A stretch of DNA of 64,000 bases from Bacteroidales bacterium (GTDB lineage Bacteria; Bacteroidota; Bacteroidia; Bacteroidales; UBA932). Positions 41,489-50,661 of this stretch are shown piece after piece. A model generated the notes under the pieces. It was given only the letters and a program-made list of their open reading frames with translations, was not told where the DNA came from and made no database searches. Numbering within the stretch: the stretch's first letter is position 1; every line of letters starts with the position of its first letter. The translations under genes and the position numbers were made by a program. The stretch covers positions 1 through 64,000 of the forward strand of contig JALCMW010000007.1 of the NCBI GenBank assembly GCA_022648685.1. Direction: 5' to 3'.

Positions 41489-43258
41489 CTAATTTGCCTT
41501 TATACTATATTTCAATTGTGACGCATCGTTAAGATTCAACGTTATCGTACAACTGCCTGCAGCTATCGAAGGCATGAATTCGGAAGTTCCGGATTCAAGA
41601 ACACCATCGGCATTCGAATCCGTATACACCCAGTTCCAGTCTCCGTTTATTATGAATTTAATACCGTATGTCCCCCATGATGCGGGATTGCAGGTCGCTG
41701 TCCACAATTTCGAAGCGCTGTCATATGTCATCACATCAGAAGTAAGCGACCAATTATTGAAATCTCCGGTAACTGCTATAGATGTTATTTCTGTCTTAGA
41801 CCACGAGCGTGCTTTGTCAGTGAAATCCGCCTTTATGAAAAAATATCCTCCTGCATCGAACCATATGTTCCATTTGTCGCTTGAACAATATAATCTGTAA
41901 AGACCTGTATTGTCAACTGGAGCGGATCCGTACACTTTTCCGCTGCCGTCCCGGGCATCGGTAAACAGGAAGTTCTCCCATTCGGCGGCATTGTAAAAAC
42001 CGGTATAGATACCGTCAGTGGATGCCGAATAAAGGGAGTCTTTAAGACTTGTAATATCGTCTTTATCAACTACATATATCCATAAAGAAGAAGGTATGGC
42101 ATAATCAGCATCAACGGGCCATTCGTCACCACCTTCTGTACCACCTCCTCCAATGGGCTGTTCTCCCGTCTTGAGCTTGTAAGTACCTCTGTCAAGATAA
42201 AGGAAAAGAGTATAAGTACCTGCCGAAGGAATCGTAAGTCCGGTCGCGGAAGTTCCTTTGGAAAAAGTAATTATACTGTCCGCAGAGAAACCTATCGAGA
42301 AAGGAGTATCAACTGCCGAAGCATCATCGGTTCCCGTATTTATATCATACAGCTTGCCAGTATCGGATACTTTCAAGACTGTATTGTCCGAAGTTGTCGT
42401 TACTACAACACCCCAAAGATGGTCATCGGCATCGAATGTCATTGACAAGTCCGAGCCACCTGCATTCGCAGTCATTGTGGGGATATATATCGTGGACCAT
42501 TCTTTCTGTGAGTTGTTCATATAGACATAATGGCAGCCCTTTGTATTCGGGAACCAGCAGCTCCACATAGAGCTTGCCGAAGAAAGCATGAACGGAGTCC
42601 CTGGATCGCTGTCATTGCCCCATACGGTTCCGTCATTTTCGACGAAGTAGAAGTTCTGCCATGTTCCGGTTGTCACAGCGAAGCCTTCGTATTCCCCGTT
42701 CTGTTGGGCGGAAGTAAGATGGGCGAAAACGGTTTCCTCGCTATCGGTACCGCGCATACCCAGTTTGGACATATCTATTACGTAAGGAGTTACGTTGACT
42801 GTCATTACACCGCTGTATTTAGGATCAAGGTTATTTCCCAAAACCGATTTCAGCCTTATGTAAAGAGGAGCGGATAATGCATCCGCAAATCCGAGATTAA
42901 GGACAAGGGAATTGAGTTCATATACCGTAAACTGATAGGCATATACTCCTCCGTCAGGATTTACTTCCTTCACTTTGCCGGAGAAATCCTCATTGGCACT
43001 GAATTGTATGATATTCGCAACAGCATTGTTAGGGGCTTTGTATGAACTATCGTTAAGAGAAATGGTTCCGTTGTCGCTCCAATAAAGGGAAAGAGCGAGG
43101 TCGGATGAAGTTGACGGCGTCAGTACAACAGATTGTGCGGAAGTACTCCCGGCTGTTACAGCGCTGAATGAGGTAGTGAGTCTCTCGCCGTCGTTGTCGC
43201 AGGAAACCGCGAATATGACGGCAACCAGCATCAATATTATATTCCTGTATATTTTCAT
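41489..43258 (-). CDS. SusE/SusF-like surface glycan-binding lipoprotein
   Basis: This 589-residue lipoprotein has its lipidation cysteine at C20 (F-A-V-S-C-D-N-D). A SusE-type N-terminal Ig-like domain (about 30-160) with L-S-L-Y-W-S-D-N-G is followed by two or three beta-rich modules. The last (T-S-I-A-V-T-G-D-F-N-N-W-S) resembles the SusE/SusF starch-binding-like fold, with aromatic residues that could stack on galactan. It would hold the polysaccharide at the cell surface next to SusCD. Its place after susD and before the GH53 gene fits the standard order. Confidence 0.82.
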   Translation of the reverse strand: MKIYRNIILMLVAVIFAVSCDNDGERLTTSFSAVTAGSTSAQSVVLTPSTSSDLALSLYWSDNGTISLNDSSYKAPNNAVANIIQFSANEDFSGKVKEVNPDGGVYAYQFTVYELNSLVLNLGFADALSAPLYIRLKSVLGNNLDPKYSGVMTVNVTPYVIDMSKLGMRGTDSEETVFAHLTSAQQNGEYEGFAVTTGTWQNFYFVENDGTVWGNDSDPGTPFMLSSASSMWSCWFPNTKGCHYVYMNNSQKEWSTIYIPTMTANAGGSDLSMTFDADDHLWGVVVTTTSDNTVLKVSDTGKLYDINTGTDDASAVDTPFSIGFSADSIITFSKGTSATGLTIPSAGTYTLFLYLDRGTYKLKTGEQPIGGGGTEGGDEWPVDADYAIPSSLWIYVVDKDDITSLKDSLYSASTDGIYTGFYNAAEWENFLFTDARDGSGKVYGSAPVDNTGLYRLYCSSDKWNIWFDAGGYFFIKADFTDKARSWSKTEITSIAVTGDFNNWSLTSDVMTYDSASKLWTATCNPASWGTYGIKFIINGDWNWVYTDSNADGVLESGTSEFMPSIAAGSCTITLNLNDASQLKYSIKAN

Positions 43259-43278
43259 CTCAAAAAAATTAATATCGG

Positions 43279-44868
43279 TTAATAATTTTCATTTTGAAGA
43301 TTCGGATTCGCGGAGAGTTCGGTTGCCGGTATAGGATAAATGTTGTATTTAGAATCAACGTTTTTACCGTCAGCTGCACCTCCTTTCCACTGCCACAAAT
43401 AATCTTTGCCTGTGAACACGCCGAATCTTATCAGATCGGTTCTCCTTACGCATTCCCAGTAAAGTTCGCGAGCTCGTTCCTTGAGTATGTAATCAAGTGT
43501 CATGTCGGCATCTGTGATATCGCCGGAATTGTCCCCGTATGCACGTTCGCGAATTAAATTCAAATATCCGAGAGCATCGGCCCTTGTGGCACCAGTACCT
43601 CCCCTGATAACGGACTCGGCCAGCATGAGATAGACATCGGAAAGACGGAAAACAGGAAAATCGGTACTCACTCCGTCGGAAGTGGTATTGGAAGCTGCGG
43701 TTCCGTCATCCTTGAGATTGCTCCATTTCTCACAGAAATAGCCTTGGGTCTGATCGTCGATAGCTTTGTCAAGCCATTGTGTCTGCCCGTCGGTATAGAA
43801 CATTGCACGTTTGTCAGTGGTACCGGTCTTGTCCGCAAACAATTCAGGGAGCTCGCCTCTCAGGCGGAACATCCCCCAAGGGCTTGTGACTCCGTAATCA
43901 TCCGCTTTCTGTGAACTTGTACTTCCTACTTCCCCGCATATGATATAGGTTGTAGCTCCCCATGACATTGTGTAACCGGCATCGACTACGAAAGGAAAGA
44001 TAATCTCGTCCGTCCTTTTGTTGTTATCGGCATTGAAAAGGCCGGAATAATCGGAATCAAGGTGGAAACCATCCGCAATGACTTTCTTGCAATATGTTAT
44101 ACAGTCCGTATAATGGTCCCCGGCATCGAAGACAACGGCATTTAGATAAAGTTTTGCAAGTAAAGCTGCTGCTGCTGCGGAAGAAGCCCTTCCGTATTCG
44201 CATTCCGAAGGTGAAGGCAGATTTGCTTCCACGTCTTTCAATTCGGATTCTATGTAAGAAAACAATTGCGAATTGGTATAAGCCTTGGGGGTATAGGCTC
44301 CAACAGGATCATTTTCGGTAACGAAAGGACCCTGACCGAAAAGATCAAGTACATAATAATATGAAAGGGCCCGGAGAAAACGGGCTTCGTTCCTTTCATT
44401 CTTTATCTCAGTTTGTTCGGCATCCGTAAAGCCGGATATTTTGCCGTCTGCGGCATTGCGGATGAATTCGTTGCTTAAGGCTATCGTATAATACAGCCTG
44501 TAATAGACATCAGAGACCCACGGATCGTTGGCATCCCATGTCATATATGTAAGATTGCCTATATTATCGCCTTCCAGCCAGGTGCTGGCCAATTCATCTG
44601 TAGAAGCTTCCTCCAGATTGAAAAGGCCTCGCATCAGATCATAGCCGCTGTTGCTTGATATATCGGCGTTACCGCCGCCTTTTTCCTGTCCGGCTATTAC
44701 ATAGGAAGCATATATTTTGGCAAGGACAGATTTATAGTTCGAAGCCTTCGAATATACATCCTTAGATGTGGTTTTTGTAACCGGAATCTGGTCGAGATCT
44801 CCCGTACAGGATGCGAAGATCATTACCGATATCGCGATGACGGATATATATGATATTATCTTTTTCAT
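43279..44868 (-). CDS. SusD/RagB-family nutrient-binding lipoprotein (galactan locus)
   Basis: This 529-residue outer-membrane lipoprotein forms the lid over the SusC channel and binds the incoming oligosaccharide. The lipobox is F-A-S-C with C21. Typical SusD features are D-L-D-Q-I-P-V-T near the N-terminus, the tetratricopeptide-like helices (N-E-A-R-F-L-R-A-L-S-Y-Y), and the C-terminal R-A-R-E-L-Y-W-E-C-V-R-R-T-D-L-I-R-F-G block with Y-P-I-P-A-T-E-L. It lies 20 bases downstream of susC. Confidence 0.95.
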   Translation of the reverse strand: MKKIISYISVIAISVMIFASCTGDLDQIPVTKTTSKDVYSKASNYKSVLAKIYASYVIAGQEKGGGNADISSNSGYDLMRGLFNLEEASTDELASTWLEGDNIGNLTYMTWDANDPWVSDVYYRLYYTIALSNEFIRNAADGKISGFTDAEQTEIKNERNEARFLRALSYYYVLDLFGQGPFVTENDPVGAYTPKAYTNSQLFSYIESELKDVEANLPSPSECEYGRASSAAAAALLAKLYLNAVVFDAGDHYTDCITYCKKVIADGFHLDSDYSGLFNADNNKRTDEIIFPFVVDAGYTMSWGATTYIICGEVGSTSSQKADDYGVTSPWGMFRLRGELPELFADKTGTTDKRAMFYTDGQTQWLDKAIDDQTQGYFCEKWSNLKDDGTAASNTTSDGVSTDFPVFRLSDVYLMLAESVIRGGTGATRADALGYLNLIRERAYGDNSGDITDADMTLDYILKERARELYWECVRRTDLIRFGVFTGKDYLWQWKGGAADGKNVDSKYNIYPIPATELSANPNLQNENY

Positions 44869-44887
44869 ATCTTATTCAATTTTTTAA

Positions 44888-47863
44888 TTAAAATCTAAGG
44901 CCTACAGCAAACGAAAAGGTTCTCGGACGAGGATAGAAGGAGCTGTCCATGCCATTAGGCACTTCAGGATCAACGCCGTCGTAGTTAGTAATCGTAAATA
45001 CGTTCTGAACCATTCCGGAAACACTTATTCTACATATTTTTTTCATATCGAAATTGTAGCTGAGAGTCAGGTTATCCATTTTCAGGAAAGACGCGTTCTG
45101 GACGTAATAGTCCGAAAGATATTGCCTGGATTGGAATCCTGTTTTCAGATAGCTGGAGTTCAGATTATTAAGCTGATATGAATTGTATGACATCGTACTC
45201 CAGGCTCCGGTGTTCATAGCCATTCCGTTGTATACGTAATTACCTATATTGGCCCTCATGCTAGTGCTCAGACTCCATCTTTTGTAGTCTATCGATGCAC
45301 TGAAACCCAGAATCCAATCAGGGGCCGGAGAGTGGTAATGGTAAAGGTCATCAGATGTTATCTTGCCATCTTTATTCAGATCAGCATACAGGCCTTCGAT
45401 AGGTTTTCCTGTTTCTTTGTCATATATCTGCTTGTGGACATAGAAGCTGTAAGGAGCATATCCTTCCGTCAACACTTGGAAATAATATGCGTCTATGGTA
45501 GGGCCTACAGAAGTATTGACAGTCTTGCTGCCTTTTACAAGCGAAAGATTGGTTATCTTGTTTACTTCTTTCGTAGCATTGAAATTCAAGGATATCGTCA
45601 AATCCCTGTTCTTTACAGGGACGGCATTTATCGAAAATTCCAGGCCATGGCTTTTTACATTTCCGACATTCGTAAGTATCTGCTTGTCGAAATTGGTACC
45701 GGCGGCCGTCGGTACTGTAGCCAGCAGGTTTTTCGTTTTCCTGTTGTAATAGTCAACGGATCCTCCCAGTCTGTCATCTAAGAAGCCGAAATCGACACCT
45801 GCATTATATGAATCGGTGGTTTCCCATTTAAGGTCGGAAACATAGGCTTCCGGTCTTAATGTATATATCGGAGTACCGCCAAATACATATTGGGCGCCGT
45901 CCTGACTTATCGTATATACAGGCATATAACTGTAATTGCCGATTCCTGCCTGCTGTCCGGTAACTCCGTAGCTCAGACGAAATTTGAGATTGCTCAATAT
46001 ATTGTTGTCTTTCAGAAACTTCTCCTGTGTAGCATTCCATGCAAAGGCTACGGAAGGAAAAGTTCCCCAGCGGTTGTTTTTGGAGAAACGGGAAGTGCCG
46101 TCCCGACGGGCTGTCAAAGTAAGCATATATCTTGAATCGTATACATAATTGACACGTGCATAATATGAAATCAGAACGTGACGTTCGTCTGTCGGGGCAG
46201 AAGACGATTGCACATCCCCTGCCACGTTTTTTTCGAAATAAGCGGCATTGGTGTCTTTCCAATACTGGTAATCGTAACCAGCAGTAACATCTATCGAACT
46301 TTTTATAGGTTCTATATTCTTGACATAATTGAAATAAGTTGTAAGTAAGCGGTTATGATTGACCTGAGGGCCATAGTCATAATCACGTCCTCCGGTAGAA
46401 TAATATTCGTAAGCCGTATCGGGGACATGGACATGGCCTTTACCCCTGGAGTAATCATATCCCAGTGTAGTATGGAACTTGAGTCCGGACACGAACGGAA
46501 AATAATAGTCCATGTCTGCATTACCTATTACACGGTAGACGGTACTGGCGGATTTGTATTGTTTCAATTCTCCGACCGGATTGGCAACAGCTTTGGTTAT
46601 AGGCGCCCCTGTAGCATCGACGGCTTCAGTATAGCCGTTGAAATCCAATGAAGATGAATATACTGGAATAGTGGGATTCATTGTGGATCCGCCCCAGATC
46701 GCACCTGTTTCTGCAAAACGGTTCTTGTTCATTGAACCTTTGACATTGAATGTGAAACGAAGAGTGTTCTTGAAGAACGACGGGGAAAGTGAAATCCCGC
46801 CGGTGTAACGTTTCGCACGGTCTGTTTTCAGGACTCCATTCTGTTTGTAAGCTCCCATGGAAAACCGGAACGGAAAATCGGGACGAAAACGACCGGAAAC
46901 GCTGAGGTTGTTGTCCGTACCGAAAGCTTTATGGAATATTTCTTTGTTCCAGTCGGTTGATGCAGTGCCGAGCAAGGCTTTCTGGGCGTCCGAACCTTCG
47001 GAATTGACCACATCAACGAATTCCTGACGGGAAAGAATATCAGCATATTTGTAAGGTGTCGCTATTGAGTTGGTCGTATTGAAATCAACCGAGAATTTGC
47101 CGGCTCCGGTTCCTTTCTTGGTGGTGATCAATATGACGCCGTTAGATGCTCTGGAACCGTAGATGGCTGTGGAAGAAGCGTCACGCAAAACGGTGATATT
47201 CTCTATATCGTTAGGATTGAACATGCTCAGGAAATTGGAACTGCCGCTGACGTTGCCGCTTATTTCCAGCGGCACGCCGTCCACGACTATAAGAGGATCG
47301 TTTGAAGCGTTGAGGGAAGCGCCGCCACGTATACGGATCGTCGATCCAGATGTAGGGGAACCGCCGGATGTCATGATCTGGACACCGGCTACTTTTCCGT
47401 TTATAAGCTGCTCAGGAGAACTGATCGCAAGAGATTTGTTGAACTGCTTATCTCCTAGGCTTGCGACGGAGCCGGTAAGATCTTCCTTGCGTCTTGTTCC
47501 GTAGCCGATGACTACAGTTTCGTTAAGCATCTGGACATCTGTTTTCAGGATTATGTCCAGTTTGCCCGAAGCAGGGATCACGGCGACATGAGAAATATAG
47601 CCGAGACAGAAGAACCTTAATGTTTTTATTGAAGCAGGAACATTTATGGTATAATGTCCGTTTTCATCGGTGGATACACCTGTATTGTTTCCCGGGATAA
47701 TTACATTCACTCCCGGGACAGGGACCCGGGCCTCATCCATAACGGTTCCGGAAACAGTTACGGTCTCGTTCTGGGCTGAAACTTTAAAAGAGAAGATAAT
47801 TGACAGAATCAGTACGACAGGCAGCAAAGTCGTGCACGGATTCTTAAATAAATTATGATTCAT
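44888..47863 (-). CDS. SusC/RagA-family TonB-dependent transporter (galactan locus)
   Basis: This 991-residue outer-membrane channel imports oligosaccharides with TonB energy. The signal peptide ends near F-K-V-S-A-Q. The carboxypeptidase-regulatory-like domain follows (V-S-G-T-V-M-D-E, then Y-T-I-N-V-P-A). The TonB box/plug start is V-V-I-G-Y-G-T-R-R-K-E-D-L-T-G-S, and the SusC phrases P-L-I-V-V-D-G-V-P and A-S-S-T-A-I-Y-G-S-R-A-S-N-G-V are present. The barrel ends in V-G-L-R-F with the terminal Phe. No N-terminal extra signalling domain is present, so control should come from the HTCS. Confidence 0.95.
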   Translation of the reverse strand: MNHNLFKNPCTTLLPVVLILSIIFSFKVSAQNETVTVSGTVMDEARVPVPGVNVIIPGNNTGVSTDENGHYTINVPASIKTLRFFCLGYISHVAVIPASGKLDIILKTDVQMLNETVVIGYGTRRKEDLTGSVASLGDKQFNKSLAISSPEQLINGKVAGVQIMTSGGSPTSGSTIRIRGGASLNASNDPLIVVDGVPLEISGNVSGSSNFLSMFNPNDIENITVLRDASSTAIYGSRASNGVILITTKKGTGAGKFSVDFNTTNSIATPYKYADILSRQEFVDVVNSEGSDAQKALLGTASTDWNKEIFHKAFGTDNNLSVSGRFRPDFPFRFSMGAYKQNGVLKTDRAKRYTGGISLSPSFFKNTLRFTFNVKGSMNKNRFAETGAIWGGSTMNPTIPVYSSSLDFNGYTEAVDATGAPITKAVANPVGELKQYKSASTVYRVIGNADMDYYFPFVSGLKFHTTLGYDYSRGKGHVHVPDTAYEYYSTGGRDYDYGPQVNHNRLLTTYFNYVKNIEPIKSSIDVTAGYDYQYWKDTNAAYFEKNVAGDVQSSSAPTDERHVLISYYARVNYVYDSRYMLTLTARRDGTSRFSKNNRWGTFPSVAFAWNATQEKFLKDNNILSNLKFRLSYGVTGQQAGIGNYSYMPVYTISQDGAQYVFGGTPIYTLRPEAYVSDLKWETTDSYNAGVDFGFLDDRLGGSVDYYNRKTKNLLATVPTAAGTNFDKQILTNVGNVKSHGLEFSINAVPVKNRDLTISLNFNATKEVNKITNLSLVKGSKTVNTSVGPTIDAYYFQVLTEGYAPYSFYVHKQIYDKETGKPIEGLYADLNKDGKITSDDLYHYHSPAPDWILGFSASIDYKRWSLSTSMRANIGNYVYNGMAMNTGAWSTMSYNSYQLNNLNSSYLKTGFQSRQYLSDYYVQNASFLKMDNLTLSYNFDMKKICRISVSGMVQNVFTITNYDGVDPEVPNGMDSSFYPRPRTFSFAVGLRF

Positions 47864-47975
47864 GATTCATCTTTTTAGGTTATTAATATGTATTTACTTA
47901 TAATATTCCATTATATATTCCGTATCCTATATTCTATTTTCAATATTATATATTCGTATCAGTATTTTTCATTTT

Positions 47976-50510
47976 CTATTCCAGCCAGACTCCTGACAAA
48001 TCGAAGGAAAAAGGCTGTGACACCTTTCCATGCGTGGAAAGCATGACTATATCAGCCTTGGATATATCCAAAGGCGGATATGAATCCGGAACGAATTCTT
48101 TGTGCAGGAACGACGGATATTGAGCTGGAACAAACCGGGTAGGAGAGCCTTTCAATGAGGACAGGGGCATCCTTACAGTAGAGACATGTCCAGGAAGTTT
48201 TATCGAAGCTGAATATGTATATCCGGCTTTCGTAATTATCGAAATGTCAAGACTATCCAGTCCAGAAGGGGTACCTATTCCTACGCAAAGATCTTTTTTG
48301 CCGGCAATTATGGAGGAAAGGCCGGCAAGTTCTTTCCCGACATATTTTCTTAAGAAGAACATATCCGGATTTCCAAGCGGAGAACATTCGTATCTCACTA
48401 TATTCTTTCCTGAAGGTTCGGATTCTTCCGGTATTATCCTGACTTCGATACCGTATCCCCTTCCCGAAAGGACTTCCAGGACATCCCTGTCACCATAAGC
48501 ATAGATAAGTTTCACCGGTGAATCCAGTGCGGTCAAAGTCACGGAATAGTGAGAGTCTCTGATAAAATCCCAATCGAAAGGAAGGCCTTCTCGGTCTCCC
48601 GGAAATGTCCTTTTTTCATTGCCATGGAATACGGATATATAATAATCGTATTCACCGGAATAGCCTGCGGATGCCGCCGGTATGACAGTTTCATAGGAAT
48701 ACCCTTCGGTGCGTTTCATGACAAAACGAGGATTTCTGTCATTCCAGAAAGATACGTACGAAGGATAAACGACTACGGAATCTGGTTCTGACGGACCAGC
48801 TATTACGGCTTTTATATCTATATCCTTTCCTTTCTCTGTGTTGGACAACGAACTATTGCGAAGACGAAATTTCACGATGCTCTGCGCCGGGGCTTCGAAT
48901 TCACCCAAGGAAATATTACCGTAACGAGAAGAGGCAGTACATGAAGCAGCCCTTTTGCCTGCGCCGGAAGCAACAAGCAGATATGCCCCGGGAAATATTT
49001 CCACCGTTCCTTTTTCTGATACAGTGCGATAATCATTGCCTTTGTTCAAAGGCTTGACTTCAAAAGTTCCGTCAAGATCCGGAAGGGATATGGTCATAGG
49101 CCATTTATGCCATAGAATCTCGGTAACTGTCCTTTTCAAAGAGGGGGTAGAAAAAGGATCTTCGAAACGGACGGCATCGGGCATAACCTCCAGACGCCAT
49201 ACGCCCTTGCTCAGTTTGTCAAGAAAATAGGCTCCTGTACCTTCGTAATTTACTATGGGAGAACTGCCTACTCCGGCGATACTGGAAAGCGCAGTTATAT
49301 TTTTCGGGAAATCGGACGTGCAGCCAGAATAATAATATTCTGTTCCCGAGTTAAGTTCGCTCATGTCCCGATAATAGCTTACCTTGAAATCACCGAACAA
49401 AGTATCCGACGGATATTTTCCGAAACTTTCTCCGCTGCGGACCCGTCTTGCGACTTCTCCGGCTATTTTCAGACTTATGGCTTTGGAAGGCGTATAAGCC
49501 AGATTGAGGAAATGTGTCTGGTATTCGGTGTTGTATCGGGCCAGTATCATCGGGTCGTACGCGAACTGCGTTATCCAGAAGAAACCTGCTGTACGGAATG
49601 TCCTCGCTATGGCGGGATACATATATGAATACATCAGATCGGCGGCATCGAATTCATAGACTATTCTCTTCTTTTTGCCGAAACCGGGAATCGTATCGAA
49701 TGGGAAATCATAGCTGTCCACGCATGGCAGGAAGTTGCCGTGCCGGGTATGTCCGGCAACAAGGCCGGTAGGATACCATTGGCAGGTTATTCCCTCCACT
49801 TTGCTTTTCAGGAACACATCGGCGATAGATGGATTCTGGCTTATATTATTGAATATAAGCTTGTCGCATCCGGCTTTGCGGAAAGTTTCGTACATTTCGT
49901 CAATGTACGAAAGGATTTGTCCGGGAGTACCGCTGAAAACCGGCTCGTTGCCTATTTCAAATCCGGTTATCATGCCGTCGTTTTTGTATGCCTTGCCGGT
50001 ATAATGATTGACATGGTTTACAAGGGCGGTGACATACCGTTTCTGGATTGCGATGGATTCCGGGTTCTCATTTATCTTGCCTTTGTCATAATCATAGCCG
50101 AAACCTTCGGTACGTATGTTCCTTTCGGGATAACCGTTGCCCCAGCCTGACTGGGTTGTGAGAATTATATGTATACCTCTTTGTTCCAGCCGTGAGATAA
50201 GATAATCGAGCAAGTCCAGATGTTTGTTGGAAATGAGGTTGCCTTCATGGTCCGTTATCTCGACATCCCAGATGTGTATACGGTAGGCATTGAGACCAAG
50301 TCTTGCGAAATGGTATGTGTCTTCGTCTATCGCACGGTAAGGATCGGCTCCGATACGGCCGGCAACACGATAAGCATAGGCGAACGGCATGGTGTAATTG
50401 ACACCGAACATGACTCCGGTCGTATCCGGTGCTCCTCCGATGTTTTCCGCGCCTGCGCTCAGGCAAAGGCAAGACAATAGGATTACGGTTATGGTTTCCG
50501 TCAATTTCAT
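47976..50510 (-). CDS. Clan-A-like glycoside hydrolase, possible GH147 beta-galactosidase
   Basis: This 844-residue secreted protein has a signal peptide (about 1-20) and a TIM-barrel catalytic part with clan-A features. The acid/base is in G-F-E-I-G-N-E-P with E189, and the likely nucleophile is E286 in R-I-V-Y-E-F-D-A-A-D. N-A-Y-R-I-H-I-W-D and T-T-Q-S-G-W-G-N lie near strands one and two. The C-terminal half is beta-rich, with two or more sandwich domains. In the galactan locus of Bacteroides ovatus a GH147 enzyme occupies a similar place, and from memory this protein's size and layout suit that family, but I cannot confirm it. Between HTCS and SusC, it likely acts on galactan products. 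Confidence 0.65.
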   Translation of the reverse strand: MKLTETITVILLSCLCLSAGAENIGGAPDTTGVMFGVNYTMPFAYAYRVAGRIGADPYRAIDEDTYHFARLGLNAYRIHIWDVEITDHEGNLISNKHLDLLDYLISRLEQRGIHIILTTQSGWGNGYPERNIRTEGFGYDYDKGKINENPESIAIQKRYVTALVNHVNHYTGKAYKNDGMITGFEIGNEPVFSGTPGQILSYIDEMYETFRKAGCDKLIFNNISQNPSIADVFLKSKVEGITCQWYPTGLVAGHTRHGNFLPCVDSYDFPFDTIPGFGKKKRIVYEFDAADLMYSYMYPAIARTFRTAGFFWITQFAYDPMILARYNTEYQTHFLNLAYTPSKAISLKIAGEVARRVRSGESFGKYPSDTLFGDFKVSYYRDMSELNSGTEYYYSGCTSDFPKNITALSSIAGVGSSPIVNYEGTGAYFLDKLSKGVWRLEVMPDAVRFEDPFSTPSLKRTVTEILWHKWPMTISLPDLDGTFEVKPLNKGNDYRTVSEKGTVEIFPGAYLLVASGAGKRAASCTASSRYGNISLGEFEAPAQSIVKFRLRNSSLSNTEKGKDIDIKAVIAGPSEPDSVVVYPSYVSFWNDRNPRFVMKRTEGYSYETVIPAASAGYSGEYDYYISVFHGNEKRTFPGDREGLPFDWDFIRDSHYSVTLTALDSPVKLIYAYGDRDVLEVLSGRGYGIEVRIIPEESEPSGKNIVRYECSPLGNPDMFFLRKYVGKELAGLSSIIAGKKDLCVGIGTPSGLDSLDISIITKAGYTYSASIKLPGHVSTVRMPLSSLKGSPTRFVPAQYPSFLHKEFVPDSYPPLDISKADIVMLSTHGKVSQPFSFDLSGVWLE

Positions 50511-50661
50511 AATGTTATCAATTCATGTGCGGGGACTTTGAAAATATAATTTTCTCATCCGGTTGTAAAATTAAACGTTTCGGATTTCGATGACAAGAAG
50601 AAATCGGACATAAAAGAACATGAATCGGACGATATGCCAGGAATCGTAGGTACGAAACTCC